A stretch of 64,000 nt of DNA from Cheilinus undulatus (GCF_018320785.1 NC_054877.1:33564151-33628150), one strand, 5' to 3'; numbered from the stretch's first letter, positions 44,146-56,970 are shown. The notes: generated by a model not told the origin, from the sequence alone. A program made the numbers and translations.

Positions 44146-45654
44146 GGATTATATTCAGTGACTCCTGAATAAAGCAAATTTTATCCCAATATGGATCCTT
44201 CACAAGTTTTGGAAATGTCTATCTTGTTCGTTTGGGTGTCAAATCTTTAAATGGTTGGTGCCATGAGCCAGAGCATACTAGGATCACTCACAGCACGAAT
44301 CAGGAAGGCCCCTTTTAACAGCTTTTCTCCCTCATTATGCAAAAATCATCCATGCAACCAAAAATGAAGGTTTATTGTTTAGTAAACAGACCTTCTGGAG
44401 TAAAGTTTTCACTGATTAGTAAGCTGAGAAGGAAGCTGGAGCTGAGCAGCAAGTCTTACTCAACACATTATCAAAGGGTCAGGTTTACGCAACATGGGGG
44501 AGCTTGGTCGACAGCACACATTCAGTGGAAAAGAATAACTATGGTCTGCATAAAATGAATGAGAAACAGCATAAAAACAGCAGCTTCCAGCTAGTTGTTA
44601 CCTTTTTCTGAAGTCTTTGATGTAACATACTGTGTTTCCATGACAACAGTCCTTTTTTCACTGATATTTCTGTGTTCCCAGATATCTTGAGAAGTGGATA
44701 GCAAGCTTAAATTACTTCAAGGCCCCAGGTTAATAGAGAGGTCAGGAATAGACTCTACTCCTTTCCTGAGCTGATACTCCTAAATTCACTGCGATGGCAG
44801 GTGGTGTTAGATAAGATACACTATTTGAACTTAGAGCCAAAGTTGTTTCTTCTTACATATTTGAAGCCTCTTCACACAGTTCCCCCCACACAGTTAACCA
44901 GGAAGGTTGACATTTGGGTTATCAATCAGTCGAGATTGGATAAGTACCTCTACATTTCATGTATAACCAAACATGTCTGAGTTTGACAAGATCAAAAAAA
45001 GAGCAAATTGTCACTTGACAGTTATGAATCCAAAAATATTAAGTAAATGTGGCACCCTCTGCTTATTCTAATGATGCAGAAATTAGAATAATCTCAAATA
45101 TTCTGGGTGGAATTTGAATTGGAGTGGGTACAGGTGGGTGCAGGTGTCTGGCCTCAATCAAAGAGAAAAATCCGACAAATCTGACAAAGATCTTCATGTG
45201 GGACAAGCTTGTGCATCAAAGCACTGTGCCAAGCTGGAGAGATGTGCTGCAAATGTTTGTCTTGTGGCTGTGAGTGCAAATTGTGGCCTTTTCCTTTTAT
45301 GTTCCTTGCTTGATATCAGTGCAAAAGGCTGGCAAGTAATAGTGTTAAAAGTGAGATTTTAGTACAATATAGAGAGACTGAGCACAATATTCAAATCGCA
45401 GGAGGTACAATGTGTTTTTAACCTGAAATGTGTCAAAATAGCCGTTTGAAACATTAAATGAGCAGAGATGTTTTGACCTACACATCATGAAATCATGCAA
45501 GTGTTATTCTTTAAGAGGCCATTCACTGAAGCTACAGCAGCTACTAGTTGCGGGAGGTTTTATTACAGTTTTGAAAGAGAATTTGACAAGGATTTCAGGG
45601 CCATGTTCATAAAAAAATGATAGATAATTTGTTTAACCCTCGCAACTCGCAATT

Positions 45655-48368
45655 GCTCCACGGCTAATTTGAGTGTAACACCACTTCACCTCTCTGACCA
45701 CTACTTCATTCAGTTCTCACTTGGCTTACCTGAACTTCAACAATCTACTACTCAGTTAAGATCATACCGCAGAAACCTTCAGTCACTTGACCCAACACAG
45801 CTGTCTGACGAGGTCTCAGCTGCACTAGCCTCATGTAACGAGTCCTTCACACTCACTGTTAACGAGGCCACAGACACATTCTGCTCCTCACTGACCTCCT
45901 CTCTGGACAAACTCTGCCCTCTGGTGTCTAAGCCTATTCGTAATACTCCACCTTGTCCCTGGCTCACTGAGGTCATCAGAACCCAAAGGGCAGGGCTCAG
46001 AGCGGCAGAGAGAAAATGGCGTAAATCCAAACAAACCACTGACTTGAGTGCTTATCAGCAAAAACTGTCCTGTTTTACCTCTGCTCTAAAATCTGCTAAG
46101 AAGGCGTTCTATCAATCAAAGATCTGTGCTGCCACTGATGCACGCAAACTCTTCTCTGCTTTTAACTCGCTCCTCTCTCCTTCAAACCCACAACCCTCCA
46201 GTATGTTGACTCCAGACATGTTCGCCTCCTACTTCACTGACAAGGTTTCTGCCATCAGCAACCAATTCTCTGAGCCTGTCCAACTCAGTTTTCTGCCACC
46301 AGCTAGTGATGCATCACTTAGCTCATTCTCTCCACTAAGTGAGAGCGAGGTCACCAGGCTTCTGCTTGACTCTAAGCCCACAACCTGTCCCTCGATCCGA
46401 TACCATCACATCTCTTGCAGGCGATTGAGCCCACAATCAGCCCTGCTGTGAGTTGTATCATTAACTCCTCTCTGTCCACAGGTGTTTTCCCAGCTGCTTT
46501 CAAGCAAGCGCGGTTACACCACTGCTCAAAAACCCACTCTCAACCCAGCCCTGGTTGAAAATTACAGGCCGGTCTCACTTCTCCCATTCCTATCAAAAAT
46601 ACTGGAGCGCACAGTCTTCAACCAGCTCTCAGAACACTTGCAGAACAATGATCTACTTGATCAGAATCAGTCTGGCTTTAGGCGGGCCACTCTACTGAAA
46701 CTGCACTTGTGTCGGTAACGGAATCACTTCGCTTGGCCAGAGCAGCTGGTCAGTCCTCAGTTCTCTTACTGCTGGATCTGTCTGCTGCCTTTGACACAGT
46801 AAACCACCAAATCCTCCTCTCCACACTCTCTTCACTTGGTATCTCAGGATCTGCCCTACAGTGGTTTAAGTCCTACCTCACAGGAGATCTTTTAGAGTAT
46901 CATGGAAGGGAGGAGTGTCTAAACTGCATGGCTTATCAACAGGGGTGCCTCAAGGGTCTGTGCTTGGTCCCCTACTTTTCTCAATATACACCACCTCACT
47001 TGGTGCAATCATCCGCTCCCATGGCTTTTCTTATCACTGCTATGCAGACGACACACAGCTATTCCTGTCCTTTCCACCAGATGACACAACTGTCTCAGCT
47101 CGGATCTCATCCTGCCTTGCTGATATTTCTAAATGGATGAGGAACGTCACCTTCAGCTCAACCTGCCCAAAACTGAGCTCATTATCATCCCAGCCAGTCC
47201 CACTATTGAACCGCAGATCAGTATCCAGCTTGGATCAAATAATCTCTTGCCCACTAAGTCAGCCCGGAATCTGGGTGTCATGATTGATGACCAGCTAACC
47301 TTCAAGCTCCATGTGGCCTCGATTGCTCGGTCCTGCCGTTTCGCCCTCTACAACATCAAGAGGATCAGACCCTACTTGACAGAGCATGCTACACAACTCC
47401 TAGTACAGGCTCTTATAATATCACGTATTGACTACTGTAACTCATTACTGGCAGGCCTACCTGCATGCACAGTTATACCTCTGCAGTTGATCCAGAACGC
47501 AGCAGCACGTCTGGTCTTCAACCAACCCAAGAGAGCTCATGTCACGCCTCTTTAATCTCTCTACACTGGCTTCCAGTTGCAGCTCATTAAATTCAAAACT
47601 CTAATCATTGCTTACAAAGCAGTAACTAAAACTGCTCCTGTTTACCTGGAGTCCCTCATCCAGGTCTACACCCTTCTCGCCCACTACGCTCAGCCAGCGA
47701 AGGCGCCTGGTACTTCCAGCACATCATGCTCCTAAGTCACTAGCTCGACTCTTCTCCTCTGTTGTCCCTAAATGGTGGAATGAATTACCCAACTACATTC
47801 GATCTACAGACTCCCTGTCTACTTTCAAGAGAAGGCTAAAGACCCAGCTCTTCAGAGAACACTTTGCACTTAGCTAGGCAATTCTCTACTGTTGTCCCCA
47901 GTAGTAGATTGAGTCTCAGCCAGACTATTCTCCACTGCTGTCCCCAGTGGTTGAATGAGTTTCCCAACTATAGTTAGCTCGCACTGTCCTGCTCTACTTC
48001 TGGGATTTCTTTGCCCAGCTCTTTGGGAATGATCCAGCACTTGGTACTTGGTAAATAGTTGTTGTGAAGCCTAATGAATGGCAATTAGTGATCCCACATT
48101 TTCCTTGATTCATTGTTGCTGTCTAAAAACTAACAAACAAAAAAAAAACAAAACAAAAAACCCACATAACCAACGTATATTTTGGTACTCTGCCTTAAAC
48201 TCTACACGGCAGCACTTGCGTCCAATTGAACCTGAAGCACTTGATGGCACTTACTGATGTTGTTTCCTCTTGTCTAGATCATTGCTTGTGTTGTTCTTGC
48301 TCTCAAATGTACGTCGCTTTGGAGAAAAGCGTCTGCTAAATGACATTGTAACATTGTAACATTGTAAC
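45655..48368 (+). mobile_element. L2-clade LINE, 5'-truncated and frame-broken
   Basis: It starts within the endonuclease domain (LSDHYFIQFSL) and continues through a linker (PPCPWLTEVIRTQRAGLRAA) into reverse transcriptase. RT motifs in order are [42 protein letters not shown] and, at 47041-47052, YADD. Then come [26 protein letters not shown] and QNAAARLVFNQPKRAHVTPL. Several frameshifts and stops (near 46460, 46718, 46915 and 47140) make it inactive. The 3' end is GGAGAAAAGCGTCTGCTAAA followed by ATTGTAAC repeats, the normal tail of fish L2 elements. Confidence 0.92.
48341..48368. repeat. ATTGTAAC tail repeats of the L2 element
   Basis: Three consecutive ATTGTAAC units end the L2 copy, marking its 3' boundary. 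Such short tandem tails arise during target-primed reverse transcription in L2/CR1 elements. Confidence 0.85.
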
Positions 48369-49634
48369 CAACTTGTAGATCTTTTGCCAGTGAATTCAGT
48401 AGGTGAATTTAAGTGTTTAACCAACTAACTGCACGTTTTCTAAGCTTGTAATTTTTCTTGCTGTTTGTTTTTTGTTTTATTGTTTATATTAACTGTTCAT
48501 ATAAATATTTTCTGACTAACATCGAGCAAAATGGCTTATAAACACTCAACAACAGGAAGTAATGATAATTCTGAAACTAAGCAAAATTACAAAACCCAAA
48601 AGGTAAAAGTATAAACAAAAGTTCTGCATATCCAGCAGTTTCAGATGGAAATAAACCTACCATTGCATGTAATAAAACCATTTTGGCAAGTTTCCTCAAC
48701 ATTGTTTTACATTTGCATCAAACACTGCTGCAGGAAAATTGTCAAAGCTAAGGGTTGGAAACATGTATTTCCTTTTACTTCTCTTATGTATACCTTTAAT
48801 CCGTATTATGGTTCTTGCAATATTTGCTCAATAAATGGTTCTATCCGTGACAAACTTAGCCTCTTTGTCCTCATTCTTACGTTAAAAATGTAAAAAACTT
48901 AAAAAAAAAAAAAACAACGATAACACTTCTAATAACAGGGGTGAATAAATAATTAAGGTTCATGTCTTGTACCAGACATTACCAGGACAGGATTCATGCT
49001 TTATTTTTTTTAATTCACATTTTCTTTGCTCAGAATCTTTCTGCTTTCCACAAAGCTGTCACAGAGAGAAATACAAAGCAGGTTAAATCCATGTTCATCC
49101 ACGATAGCTGCCAGAAATTAAAAGTGAAATGACTACTTATAATGGCTTTGCTTTGGTTCTGTGTCTCATATTAACAATGTGAACCGTGGTTTTCAACTTG
49201 TCACACTTTTTTAACTCTACATTTAACATTTTTAAATGAAAGTATAAAAGAGAGGGAAAAAAAAATGTGATGGGGTTTTATGTGGTGGCAGAAAGTTAGC
49301 TATTGTGCTGAGTTCATGTCATAAAGTTATGGATTATCTGGACTCCTCCAATTGTCTTGATAGTCAGAAGAGGACAAGTTGTTTCTCAGTAGCTAGCTAA
49401 GCATTAGCTGTGGGCAGAGGTCTCCTGAGCCTGACTCACTGCTGGCTCAGTGGGTCATATTGCCCAAAGTTACCATCACATATGTTGTATGTGTCACACA
49501 TACAGTCACGTGTATTCATTCTGCAGAAACAAGGATTTATTTCTTTTTTTCAGATTCATTTTGGGGCTAATGCCTTTACTCAGTAAGCAAATGGGATAGA
49601 GCTGGTCACTGAGAGGCACAGAGTGTGGGGAATG

Positions 49635-50115
49635 TAGTGATGGGAATTTTGGCTCTTTTCAGTGATCTGGATTAATTGGTTCGCCTCAGCAAGAAGAGTC
49701 GGCTCTTTTGGCTCCAAAACATTCGGGTACTAGTTTGGTTCATTTGACCTGTCAGATTTAGCAAAGCCATGACATATGATTGATATTTGTGCTGGTATTT
49801 TAGTCCAACTGTGTTCAATTTTTTCAAATTGATGAAAATATCATGCTATTGTTTTCTAAAATATAACGCCCCTCAAAACACCTTTGGGTCAAATGAAATC
49901 TATTCTCTGGCTGGGCTAGCTTGTCCCTCTTATGTGAGATGTACAAAAGATCATTCCTGCAAATCAATCACATAACACACAAACAACACACATAAAAATA
50001 ATAAAAGTAATATTTATAATGATATAAAATGGCTCTCCAACAGGATCTTGCTCTTCTTGTTCCCATAAAAGAGCTGACTCTTTGAAACAGCTCGTTTATG
50101 AATGACCCATCACTA
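49635..50115. mobile_element. hAT-type non-autonomous element
   Basis: It begins TAGTGATGGGAATTTTGGCT and ends AATGACCCATCACTA; the inner GGCTCTTTT and AAAGAGCTGACTCTTT are also complementary. No target duplication is recognisable, so it is old or its edges are off by a few bases. Confidence 0.65.
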
Positions 50116-50829
50116 GCAGCCAAAATCTGGCAGCCTAAATGGACAAGAAAATTATAGTCATATTTACCTTGTTTTATGTCCTAGTTGTCAGACTATATTT
50201 TGCAATCTGTTTCTTGATGCCCCTGATGAAGGACCTATGCTGAAATGTCTGTTTTCTCTAAACTTGTATTGTTATTACAGCTTTCTGTTTTGCCGCAGAC
50301 AAGATAAACACTGTAAGTACGCTTTTGATTTGCAGCAAAAACCCAGTTAAACATTTCCTTGGAGACGCTCTCTTTGTTTTTACAGAATGCTTTGAGATTT
50401 TTCTAGCTCTGTTCAGTTATATAAAGATTAAAGTCACTTGTAGGAAGATTTACAGAGGTCAAACTTATGAAGAAAGTCAGGGCTGTGACAGTAAGGAGGA
50501 CAGAGCAAACAAGCAGCACACATGCACCTGTTTAAAATCCACAAAGGTGCATGCAAGAGTGGACATGCAGCTGCATGCGGCAAAACATGCAACTAGTCTT
50601 AAACAGGCCTAAGTTTGAACAAATGCAGTTGGTTTATGATAAAATGTCCTAATCCATATCTTATGATTATTCCAAATTTACACAGTGCAGTAAATAAAAA
50701 GTCTATATTATACTAAAAAGCTTTTCTAGCTCCCACTAGACATGGAAGAGAAGTAGCTTTGGACAAAATGTGCATTGGTTAACTCTATTTAGTTGTTTAA
50801 TGTATGTTAGAATGATGTAAATTACTATA

Positions 50830-51622
50830 CAGTGCCTATAAAAAGTTTTCACCCCCTTTGATGTTTTACCCTTTAAATGATTTTATAAGTCAATCATGGT
50901 TAAGATAATTTGGCTTATTTTGACAAAAATGAAAAATATAAAGAACCTCTGATGGTCAAAAATCTTTAATCTCAGTTTTCTTCAGCAGTTGCTTTCTCTT
51001 TGTCACTCCCACTCCCATAAAGCTCCCATAAAGCTTTGTCTTGGTGGCCTCTCTCACTTGTCTTTCTTACATGGTCACTCAGTTTATGAGGTCGGACTGA
51101 TACAGACAGTTTTACACATGTGCCATATTCCTTCCAGTTCTTGATAATAAATTTAAATGAACTCTGGGGGATTTTTAGTGCCTTGGAAATGTTTTTGTAT
51201 CCATATACTGACTTATACTTTTCAAGAACCTTTCTCTGAGTTTCTTGTAGTGTCCTTTTGTCTTCATGGTACAATGGTAGTCAGGAATACTGATTAACAG
51301 ACACAGGTGTCTTAATACTACTTGAGACACATTTACTGCACTCAGATGATCCTCATTTCATTAATTGTGGGACTACTAGCACTAGTTGGCTGGACCTCAG
51401 CTTAATTAGGGGGATTAATATTTACACAGTCACTAATTTTACCTTAAATATTTTCATTTAATTGACTTTACTTTGTAGAAATCTGCTTTCATTTTGACAC
51501 GAAAGAGACTTTTTTGTAACATTTTTGTGTCAAAAAGCTCAATTATATTGACCATGATTGATTTATAATGTCAATAAAAGGGTCAAACATCCAAGGGGGT
51601 GAATACGTTTTAGTATGTGCTG
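50830..51622 (-). mobile_element. Deleted Tc1-like transposon with N-terminal transposase remnant
   Basis: The left terminus CAGTGCCTATAAAAAGTTTT and the right GGGGGTGAATACGTTTTAGT are inverted repeats with long subterminal arms (CAATCATGGT and ACCATGATTG). On the minus strand, YKSVYGYKNISKALKIPQSS and SVRPHKLSDHVRKTSE are the paired helix-turn-helix DNA-binding part of a Tc1 transposase. The catalytic domain is deleted. Confidence 0.8.
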
Positions 51623-52288
51623 GTCATGGGCGTTTCGCTTGTTTTCACTGTTCTTCTGCCACTATAAAGCACAGTCAGCCGCTGTGATGTCATCATTGTA
51701 TTGGTTAACAGAACAGAATAGGCTTGAGGTAAGACAGAAAATAAAAAACAGCTTTAACTCTGTTAACTGTCACACAAATAATAACTGAACTTTTATGTTT
51801 ACTGAGGTCTGGGCCGCTGTTATGACTTGTAAACACATGATTAAGATTGAATTTTTTTCACTTAAGAGTTTTGAGGGCTGCGAGCTTCAAAAATTAGGAA
51901 CGTGTATGTAAATTATAATCTCTATATCCACATTTTAAAACTGCAAAGAAAAAATAAAGATATTAATCATATATGTGGGGAAATTCCCAAGGCACAGTGC
52001 AACACTGTTTACATGTGTTTTTCTACATACAGAAAAAAGCAAACACCACTCCTCTTTGTACCACAGTAATATATCATGTGATGTAGACTATTTGGTTATT
52101 CAGTAAACATTTCAGAGTTAAAGGTTGTCATTTTTTTATGTCAAGGTTTTCAAAATGCTGCAATGCTCTCTGAAAATAATAACATTCTCTGACCTGCACA
52201 AGGGTTAGGCCAGAGGAAAGTGTGTGTGTGTCTATATTTCTTTATGTCTGAAATTGTGTGCAGGAGGATTTATGTTTTTGTGTTGTGT

Positions 52289-52456
52289 CTATGTCTTCTT
52301 CAAGCACAGTGGGTTCATCCTCCAGCAGTGGCAGATTGTGTTGAAGAGTCGACAGCGGCAGGAGGCACAGGGGTCGCAGCACGGCATGTGAGAGGAGCAG
52401 CTCTCCATCAGGCGGCCACAGCGACGGGCGGGGGCAACGGGGTTTGACTTGTGTTT
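52289..52456 (-). CDS. agrp2: Agouti/AgRP-family ligand, last exon with the Cys-rich domain
   Basis: This exon encodes 55 residues and a TAG stop, entered through the acceptor TTTTTGCAG. It holds the complete 10-cysteine agouti domain: CGRLMESC, then MPCCDPCASCRCRLF, then NTICHCW, and a last Cys before the C-terminus. The spacing equals that of ASIP and AgRP, which are inhibitor-knot antagonists or inverse agonists of melanocortin receptors. The receptor-contact triad, Arg-Phe-Phe in mammalian ASIP and AgRP, reads Arg-Leu-Phe here. The neighbouring atp6v0d2 supports agrp2 (also called asip2b), since AGRP adjoins ATP6V0D1 in human. In teleosts agrp2 is reported as a pineal background-adaptation signal. 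Another teleost agouti paralogue is the alternative. Confidence 0.85.
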   Translation of the reverse strand, partial: KHKSNPVAPARRCGRLMESCSSHMPCCDPCASCRCRLFNTICHCWRMNPLCLKKT

Positions 52457-54992
52457 CTGCAAAAACAGATTTACAAGAGATTTATTTATTCACATGAAAC
52501 ATCCCACAGCAGAAGAAAAAAAAGTTTAAATCCCATGGCTCCGATAACTTACATGTAGAATAGCACCAAACACAAACAGCTGCACTGACATTATTATTCA
52601 CATCAGGCCTGGTTATTCATCACGTCATATACCCACTCACTCTTTTTATACAACCCTGGGATCTGTCTCACAAGAGCGCTTTAATCACTTTCAGGCTGCT
52701 GTTCTGGCCACATATTTTTCTGTTTTAATTTACTCTAATTTATGTCATCATGCTGTCTGAGAAAAAGTACCCTGAAATGTCTAATAGATGATGCCATCCC
52801 TCCAGATCTTAACAGCTCAAAGACAAAGCCAGTTATCAGCAGTCAAACCTTAATGGATTAATAGTGACTCCCTCAAGACTCTAAGAAGGACGTGCAAGGA
52901 ATCTATCCAGAAACCAAACTAAAAACAAGTGCTAATGTTGCTATGATCTAGAAGGGAAATCATCAATTCAGGACTGAAAGCAGAATTCTTCTTAACATAT
53001 CCATTTAAATACTCACATTACTGGCAATGTATGGGTCTTTAATATTATTGTGGAATGCTTGAATCCAATTTTTAAATGCCAGGTTTTCTAATGAAATGAA
53101 CACAAGAAATCTCAGGAATCATTAAAGTTTTAGATCTTTTCTATTGTATTGAGGTTGTTTGAGACTTCTCTATAGTGGGCATATTGATTTGAGGAAAAAA
53201 GAGCAGCCTATTTGAATATTTATTTGTTAAAAAAATTGGTATGATGTTTGCTTTTCTGGCCCCTTTAGGTCTCACCCTGACAAGTATACTCTATGGACAA
53301 AAGTATTTGGCCAACTGACCATTACACCAATAGGAACTGTAATGACACCGTCTTCAAATACATGTACTTTAACATGGAGTTGGTCCCCCCCTTGTAGCTA
53401 TAACAGCCTCCGCTCTTCTTGGAAGGTTGTGAGAATTTGTGCCCATTCATTCTGTAGAGTGGGTATGGGGTCAGGCACTGATGTTGGGTGAGAAAGCCTG
53501 GCTCACAATCTTCAGAGCATAGCATTGTCCTAAATGTTTTGGTATGCCGAAGCACTAAAATTGCCCTTTACTGTAGATGAGGGGCCAAACCCTGAAAAAC
53601 AGCCCCATACCATTATCCCTCCTCCACCAAACTTCACAGTTGGCACAATGCAGTCAGGCAGGGAACATTCCCCCGGCATCCACCAAATCCAGACTGATTG
53701 GTCACTTGGCCTCAGAAACCCATTCAATTAAGCCAGTGGAAAATCAGAACTCTTAAGCTATGGCATCAGTAGAGCACTGGCAGCTTTTGCACAGCTTGAT
53801 TTTAAGTGGTCTTCTGCTTCATGGGGTTTCTGTTGTTCCTAAACTCTACCAATTTCTAATAATATAACTTAGAGATGATCTAGGAATGACTAGCTGGGAT
53901 GAAATTTCAAGAACCGTCTTCTTGCAAAGGTTGCATCCATAACAGTACCACGCTTAAAGTCACTGAGCTCTTGATTTTATACACCCGTGAGGATGGATTT
54001 GATTGTAACACCTGAATTCAATAATTCACAAGTGTGGCCATAAACATTTGTCCTTTTGGTGCATCCCATATTACTGAAAAACAGTAAAACAATCACTAAA
54101 ACTAAAAAAAAACAAAACTAAAATAAAGCATTTTTACAAAAAAAGAACTGAACTAAATTAACAAACCAGCTGGAAACATTCAGAACAGCAAAACTTAAGT
54201 TGAAAACAAAACAAAACAAAAAAAAGAAGAAAAAAAAAGAAAAGAAAAGAAAAACTCATAAATATCACAATCTATTATAACCTTAGTTACTGAATTAAAC
54301 TTTTATTCTTTATTCAACAAAAGCTTTCATTTTCTGTTCCATGACCATCTCATGAGGCGTGTTTTAGCAGTAAATTATTCTATACCACAATGAATGTCTG
54401 TGATGTATGCATTCAATCTGTTAGCCTGTTTCGTCGAGTCTGCCTCTTCCTCCTCTTCGTTTCTTGTTTAAACAAAGCTAGCAAGTGTCAAGTATTACTG
54501 ATACCTTATGTGATTGTCCAGTACTTAAGCTAAGCAGATGAACTGAATGCACATCGGTTAGTACATTTTAAAGCTTCAGTAGATTCGTATGCTATTGAAA
54601 CATAAGGTATTTTTCTTTTAGTTTATGTTCACAAAGAACTTAGAGTGCTTGATTTATTCATTGAAACTCTACATTTTGAATGTTTGTGTGCTCTCTTGAT
54701 ACGTACAGGTCTTCTAATCTTCCTCCTACAGCTTCTCTTAATTTTTTAGCCATACATTTCATGCAGAAATTTTTCGACTTTGAACTAATTTACATCTCTC
54801 AACATTCAATCATTTTTGCCTCATCTTTGTACAGCAGGAGAAGTTCCTCACTTGTAAACATTCTATAATAATTACAAACAGCCTTGGTTCAATCACTGCA
54901 CATTTCCAAGCATTCATAATCTCCCTTTATTATCAACATATTGTGTCAGTGTATCATGCAAAAGTAATTTCAAAAGAACCTGGAAAGCTTAC
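52457..54992. other. agrp2 intron before the last exon
   Basis: A 2.5-kb intron containing a Tc1-like element (53291-54059) and an A-rich stretch at about 54095-54255. The phase is 0 at both sides. Confidence 0.6.
53291..54059 (-). mobile_element. Degenerate Tc1-like transposon
   Basis: The termini CTATGGACAAAAGTATTTGG and GGCCATAAACATTTGTCCTT are imperfect inverted repeats of the well-known fish 'TATGGACAAAAGTAT' kind. The minus strand encodes [20 protein letters not shown], a Tc1 transposase landmark, within a broken frame. It sits in the agrp2 intron. Confidence 0.8.
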
Positions 54993-55066
54993 AGGGATGT
55001 GACTTTCTTGTGGTGGAGAAATCTTCCGCCTTGCAAACAGCCGTCTGTTCTTCCCCTGGCTCCAAA
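54993..55066 (-). CDS. agrp2: Agouti/AgRP-family ligand, penultimate coding exon
   Basis: A 74-base exon is bounded by ATCCTAG and GTAAGC. It reads WSQGKNRRLFARRKISPPQE and a few further residues, ends on a codon boundary, and joins in frame to the Cys-rich exon (which starts AAA). Basic, Pro-containing sequence just before the Cys domain is typical of agouti proteins. The two bases before the first full codon show that at least one more coding exon lies further along the minus strand. That exon, expected to carry the signal peptide, was not recognised between 55,067 and the window end. Confidence 0.7.
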
Positions 55067-56464
55067 CTAGGATTGGATAAAAAAAATTAATTGTTTACTT
55101 TCACACAACAGAGAAATGCATTCACAAACATCCCTTATTTTATAACCTTTAAACTATTTTCAGTGAAGTTTTGCTCCACTTTCTCATTTAAGACAAACAT
55201 ATCCACACTTTCTGAGACATGTAATCTTCACACAAATAAAGGGAAGACTTTGTTTTCTTTTTTATGCCAGGTGAACAGTTGATTTGAAACAGGATTAAGG
55301 ATTAGATAGGAATTCATGTCAGACTTTATATCATGGATGATTGTGTAGGCCTTCCTCTGGTGGTCTTCCAATGGGATGTTTTAGTCCTGATCGCAATGTA
55401 AAATACTCTGCTTTAAAACAGGTTCCTTTGCTAGTCTGACTTAGAATAAGTTCATCCATCAAGACCAGAATTAGTTTGATTTTATTGGTAAGAATTTTAT
55501 TTCTTATTTAGTCTTTAAAGCTCATGTTTAGTGCCAGTGGTACCTCTAATCTCTTGCAGTTAGTCTTGTACATGTTTTTTTTTGAACAAAAGTTCATCCT
55601 GCACATAACAGGATTATTCACCATTATTTTCAAGCATTAAAAGCATTACTGTATACAGTCGATGTAGTCTTTGGTGGTTTAGTGGATCAACACAGACTGT
55701 TAGGAAGGTGATAGAAAATATCAGTACACAAAAATATTGTGATATTTCAATCTTGTCTCTATTTTTTATTAATTAATCATTTACTTTGTTGGTGCTGTAG
55801 TTTTGTGATGTAATTTCAACCTCCGACTGCTAGTTGACAGTAGACATTCAGTCATTTGACTCTTCCCTCTTCTTCTCTGTTTAGATGAGATCACAGAGCT
55901 TTCCGGCCTTAGTGAGCCATTAGCTCATGTCAACCTACAAGACCAGTCATGCCGGTTTTTGCTGCATTCAGAGCGGATGTGTGAAATTATTTTGGCTTAC
56001 AACAACAATAAAGTGATACAGACTTTGACAAGAGGCAAGCTGTTTGCAAGCTATGTCCTGCCAGACTGAAATACTCGTACAACATGACAAATCTGCAAGC
56101 TCACTGCTAGACATCATAGCGACAGCACAGCTAACAGCTATTGTGAAACAAGTGGATGCCTCTCAACCAATTAGGAACGAGTCAATATGTTGAAGCTAAC
56201 AGTAGCCTCTGCTCATGCAGCCAACAGTACACAGTTAATATTTGTTTTATTTGTAAGGACCTGCACCATCTTAGTGTTGTTAAGAATGACGGCTTCCATA
56301 ACATGTTAAAAAAAAAAACAAAACTGTAGCCTGTTTTGTCATGCCCTCCCCACAACACAATCCAACAGTCCTTAAGAGGAACCCTGCATAATCAGCTATT
56401 CACCTAATTGGATAGAAATTTATATCATATACAGTATTATATGTACGTACATACATGAAAGGTG

Positions 56465-56740
56465 GCTTGCTTTAGTTTTGTTAGCTTTAGCTAAAGCTAA
56501 CTTAGCTACATAATTCATTTGATTACATAAGCCAAAGTAGCTAAGTTAGCTTTAGCAATGTGGGCTTTGGCAAATGAAGCTAAAGCTAATGTAGCTACAT
56601 AGCCTACCTGGCTAAGGCTAAGCTCATGTAAGCTAACATAGCTATGTTATCTATATACTAGGCTAGCTTATGTGAGCTTAGCTTTAGCGAGGTTGGCTAC
56701 TTAGCTAAGTTGGCTCTGTTACCTAAGTAGTTTACACAGG
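56465..56740. repeat. AGCTA-rich low-complexity block
   Basis: The words TAGCTA, AGCTAA, TTAGCT and GCTAAAGC fill about 275 bases in both orientations, so the segment is rich in small palindromes. A smaller patch of the same kind lies at about 13858-13936. It may be a decayed simple repeat. Confidence 0.6.
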
Positions 56741-56869
56741 TAATGGACCTACATAAGCCACGTTTGCTGGGTTGGAATGTTTTAAAGGACAACGAGCTCT
56801 GAAGGCTGCTTACTCGGCTTTATTTAACTTTTTTTTTTGGTAAGGTTTTGCTGGTCAGGTTTTTAACTG

Positions 56870-56970
56870 AGAATCCTAACCTTTACCTTAACCCCTCCCT
56901 TAACCCTAAACGAGAGTTTAATCCATTTTTATTTTAAAAGTTGTAGTGTGTATTTCTGTTCTTACACAGA
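56870..56970 (+). repeat. Interspersed repeat with CCTTAACCC words, copy 3
   Basis: AATCCTAACCTTTACCTTAA and CCCTTAACCCTAAACG are followed by ATTTTTATTTTAAAAG and TAGTGTGTATTTCTG. It corresponds to the segments at 39905-40010 (same orientation) and 13655-13760 (opposite). Confidence 0.5.

Larger units (their letters stand above)
40652..45654. other. Intergenic region upstream of atp6v0d2, repeat-rich
   Basis: It includes the presumed atp6v0d2 promoter just right of 40651, in which no TATA box or CpG-rich block stands out. The remainder is old repeats (41110-41680, 42280-43140, 43929-44145). The segment at 43150-43400 shares AATATTTCACAACTTTTAGG-like wording with 63220-63300. I see no additional gene. 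Confidence 0.5.
48369..52288. other. Intergenic region downstream of agrp2
   Basis: AT-rich, with two transposons (49635-50115 and 50830-51622) listed separately. I recognise nothing else. A poly(A) signal for agrp2 was not clear. Confidence 0.5.

Noticed and set aside
45114..45362. Small Cys-containing open frame as a possible peptide gene
   Set aside because: No signal peptide, splice context or family resemblance; likely chance.
45669..47555. A host gene with reverse transcriptase-like domain
   Set aside because: Frames are broken and the L2 tail with ATTGTAAC repeats is present; it is a dead LINE copy.
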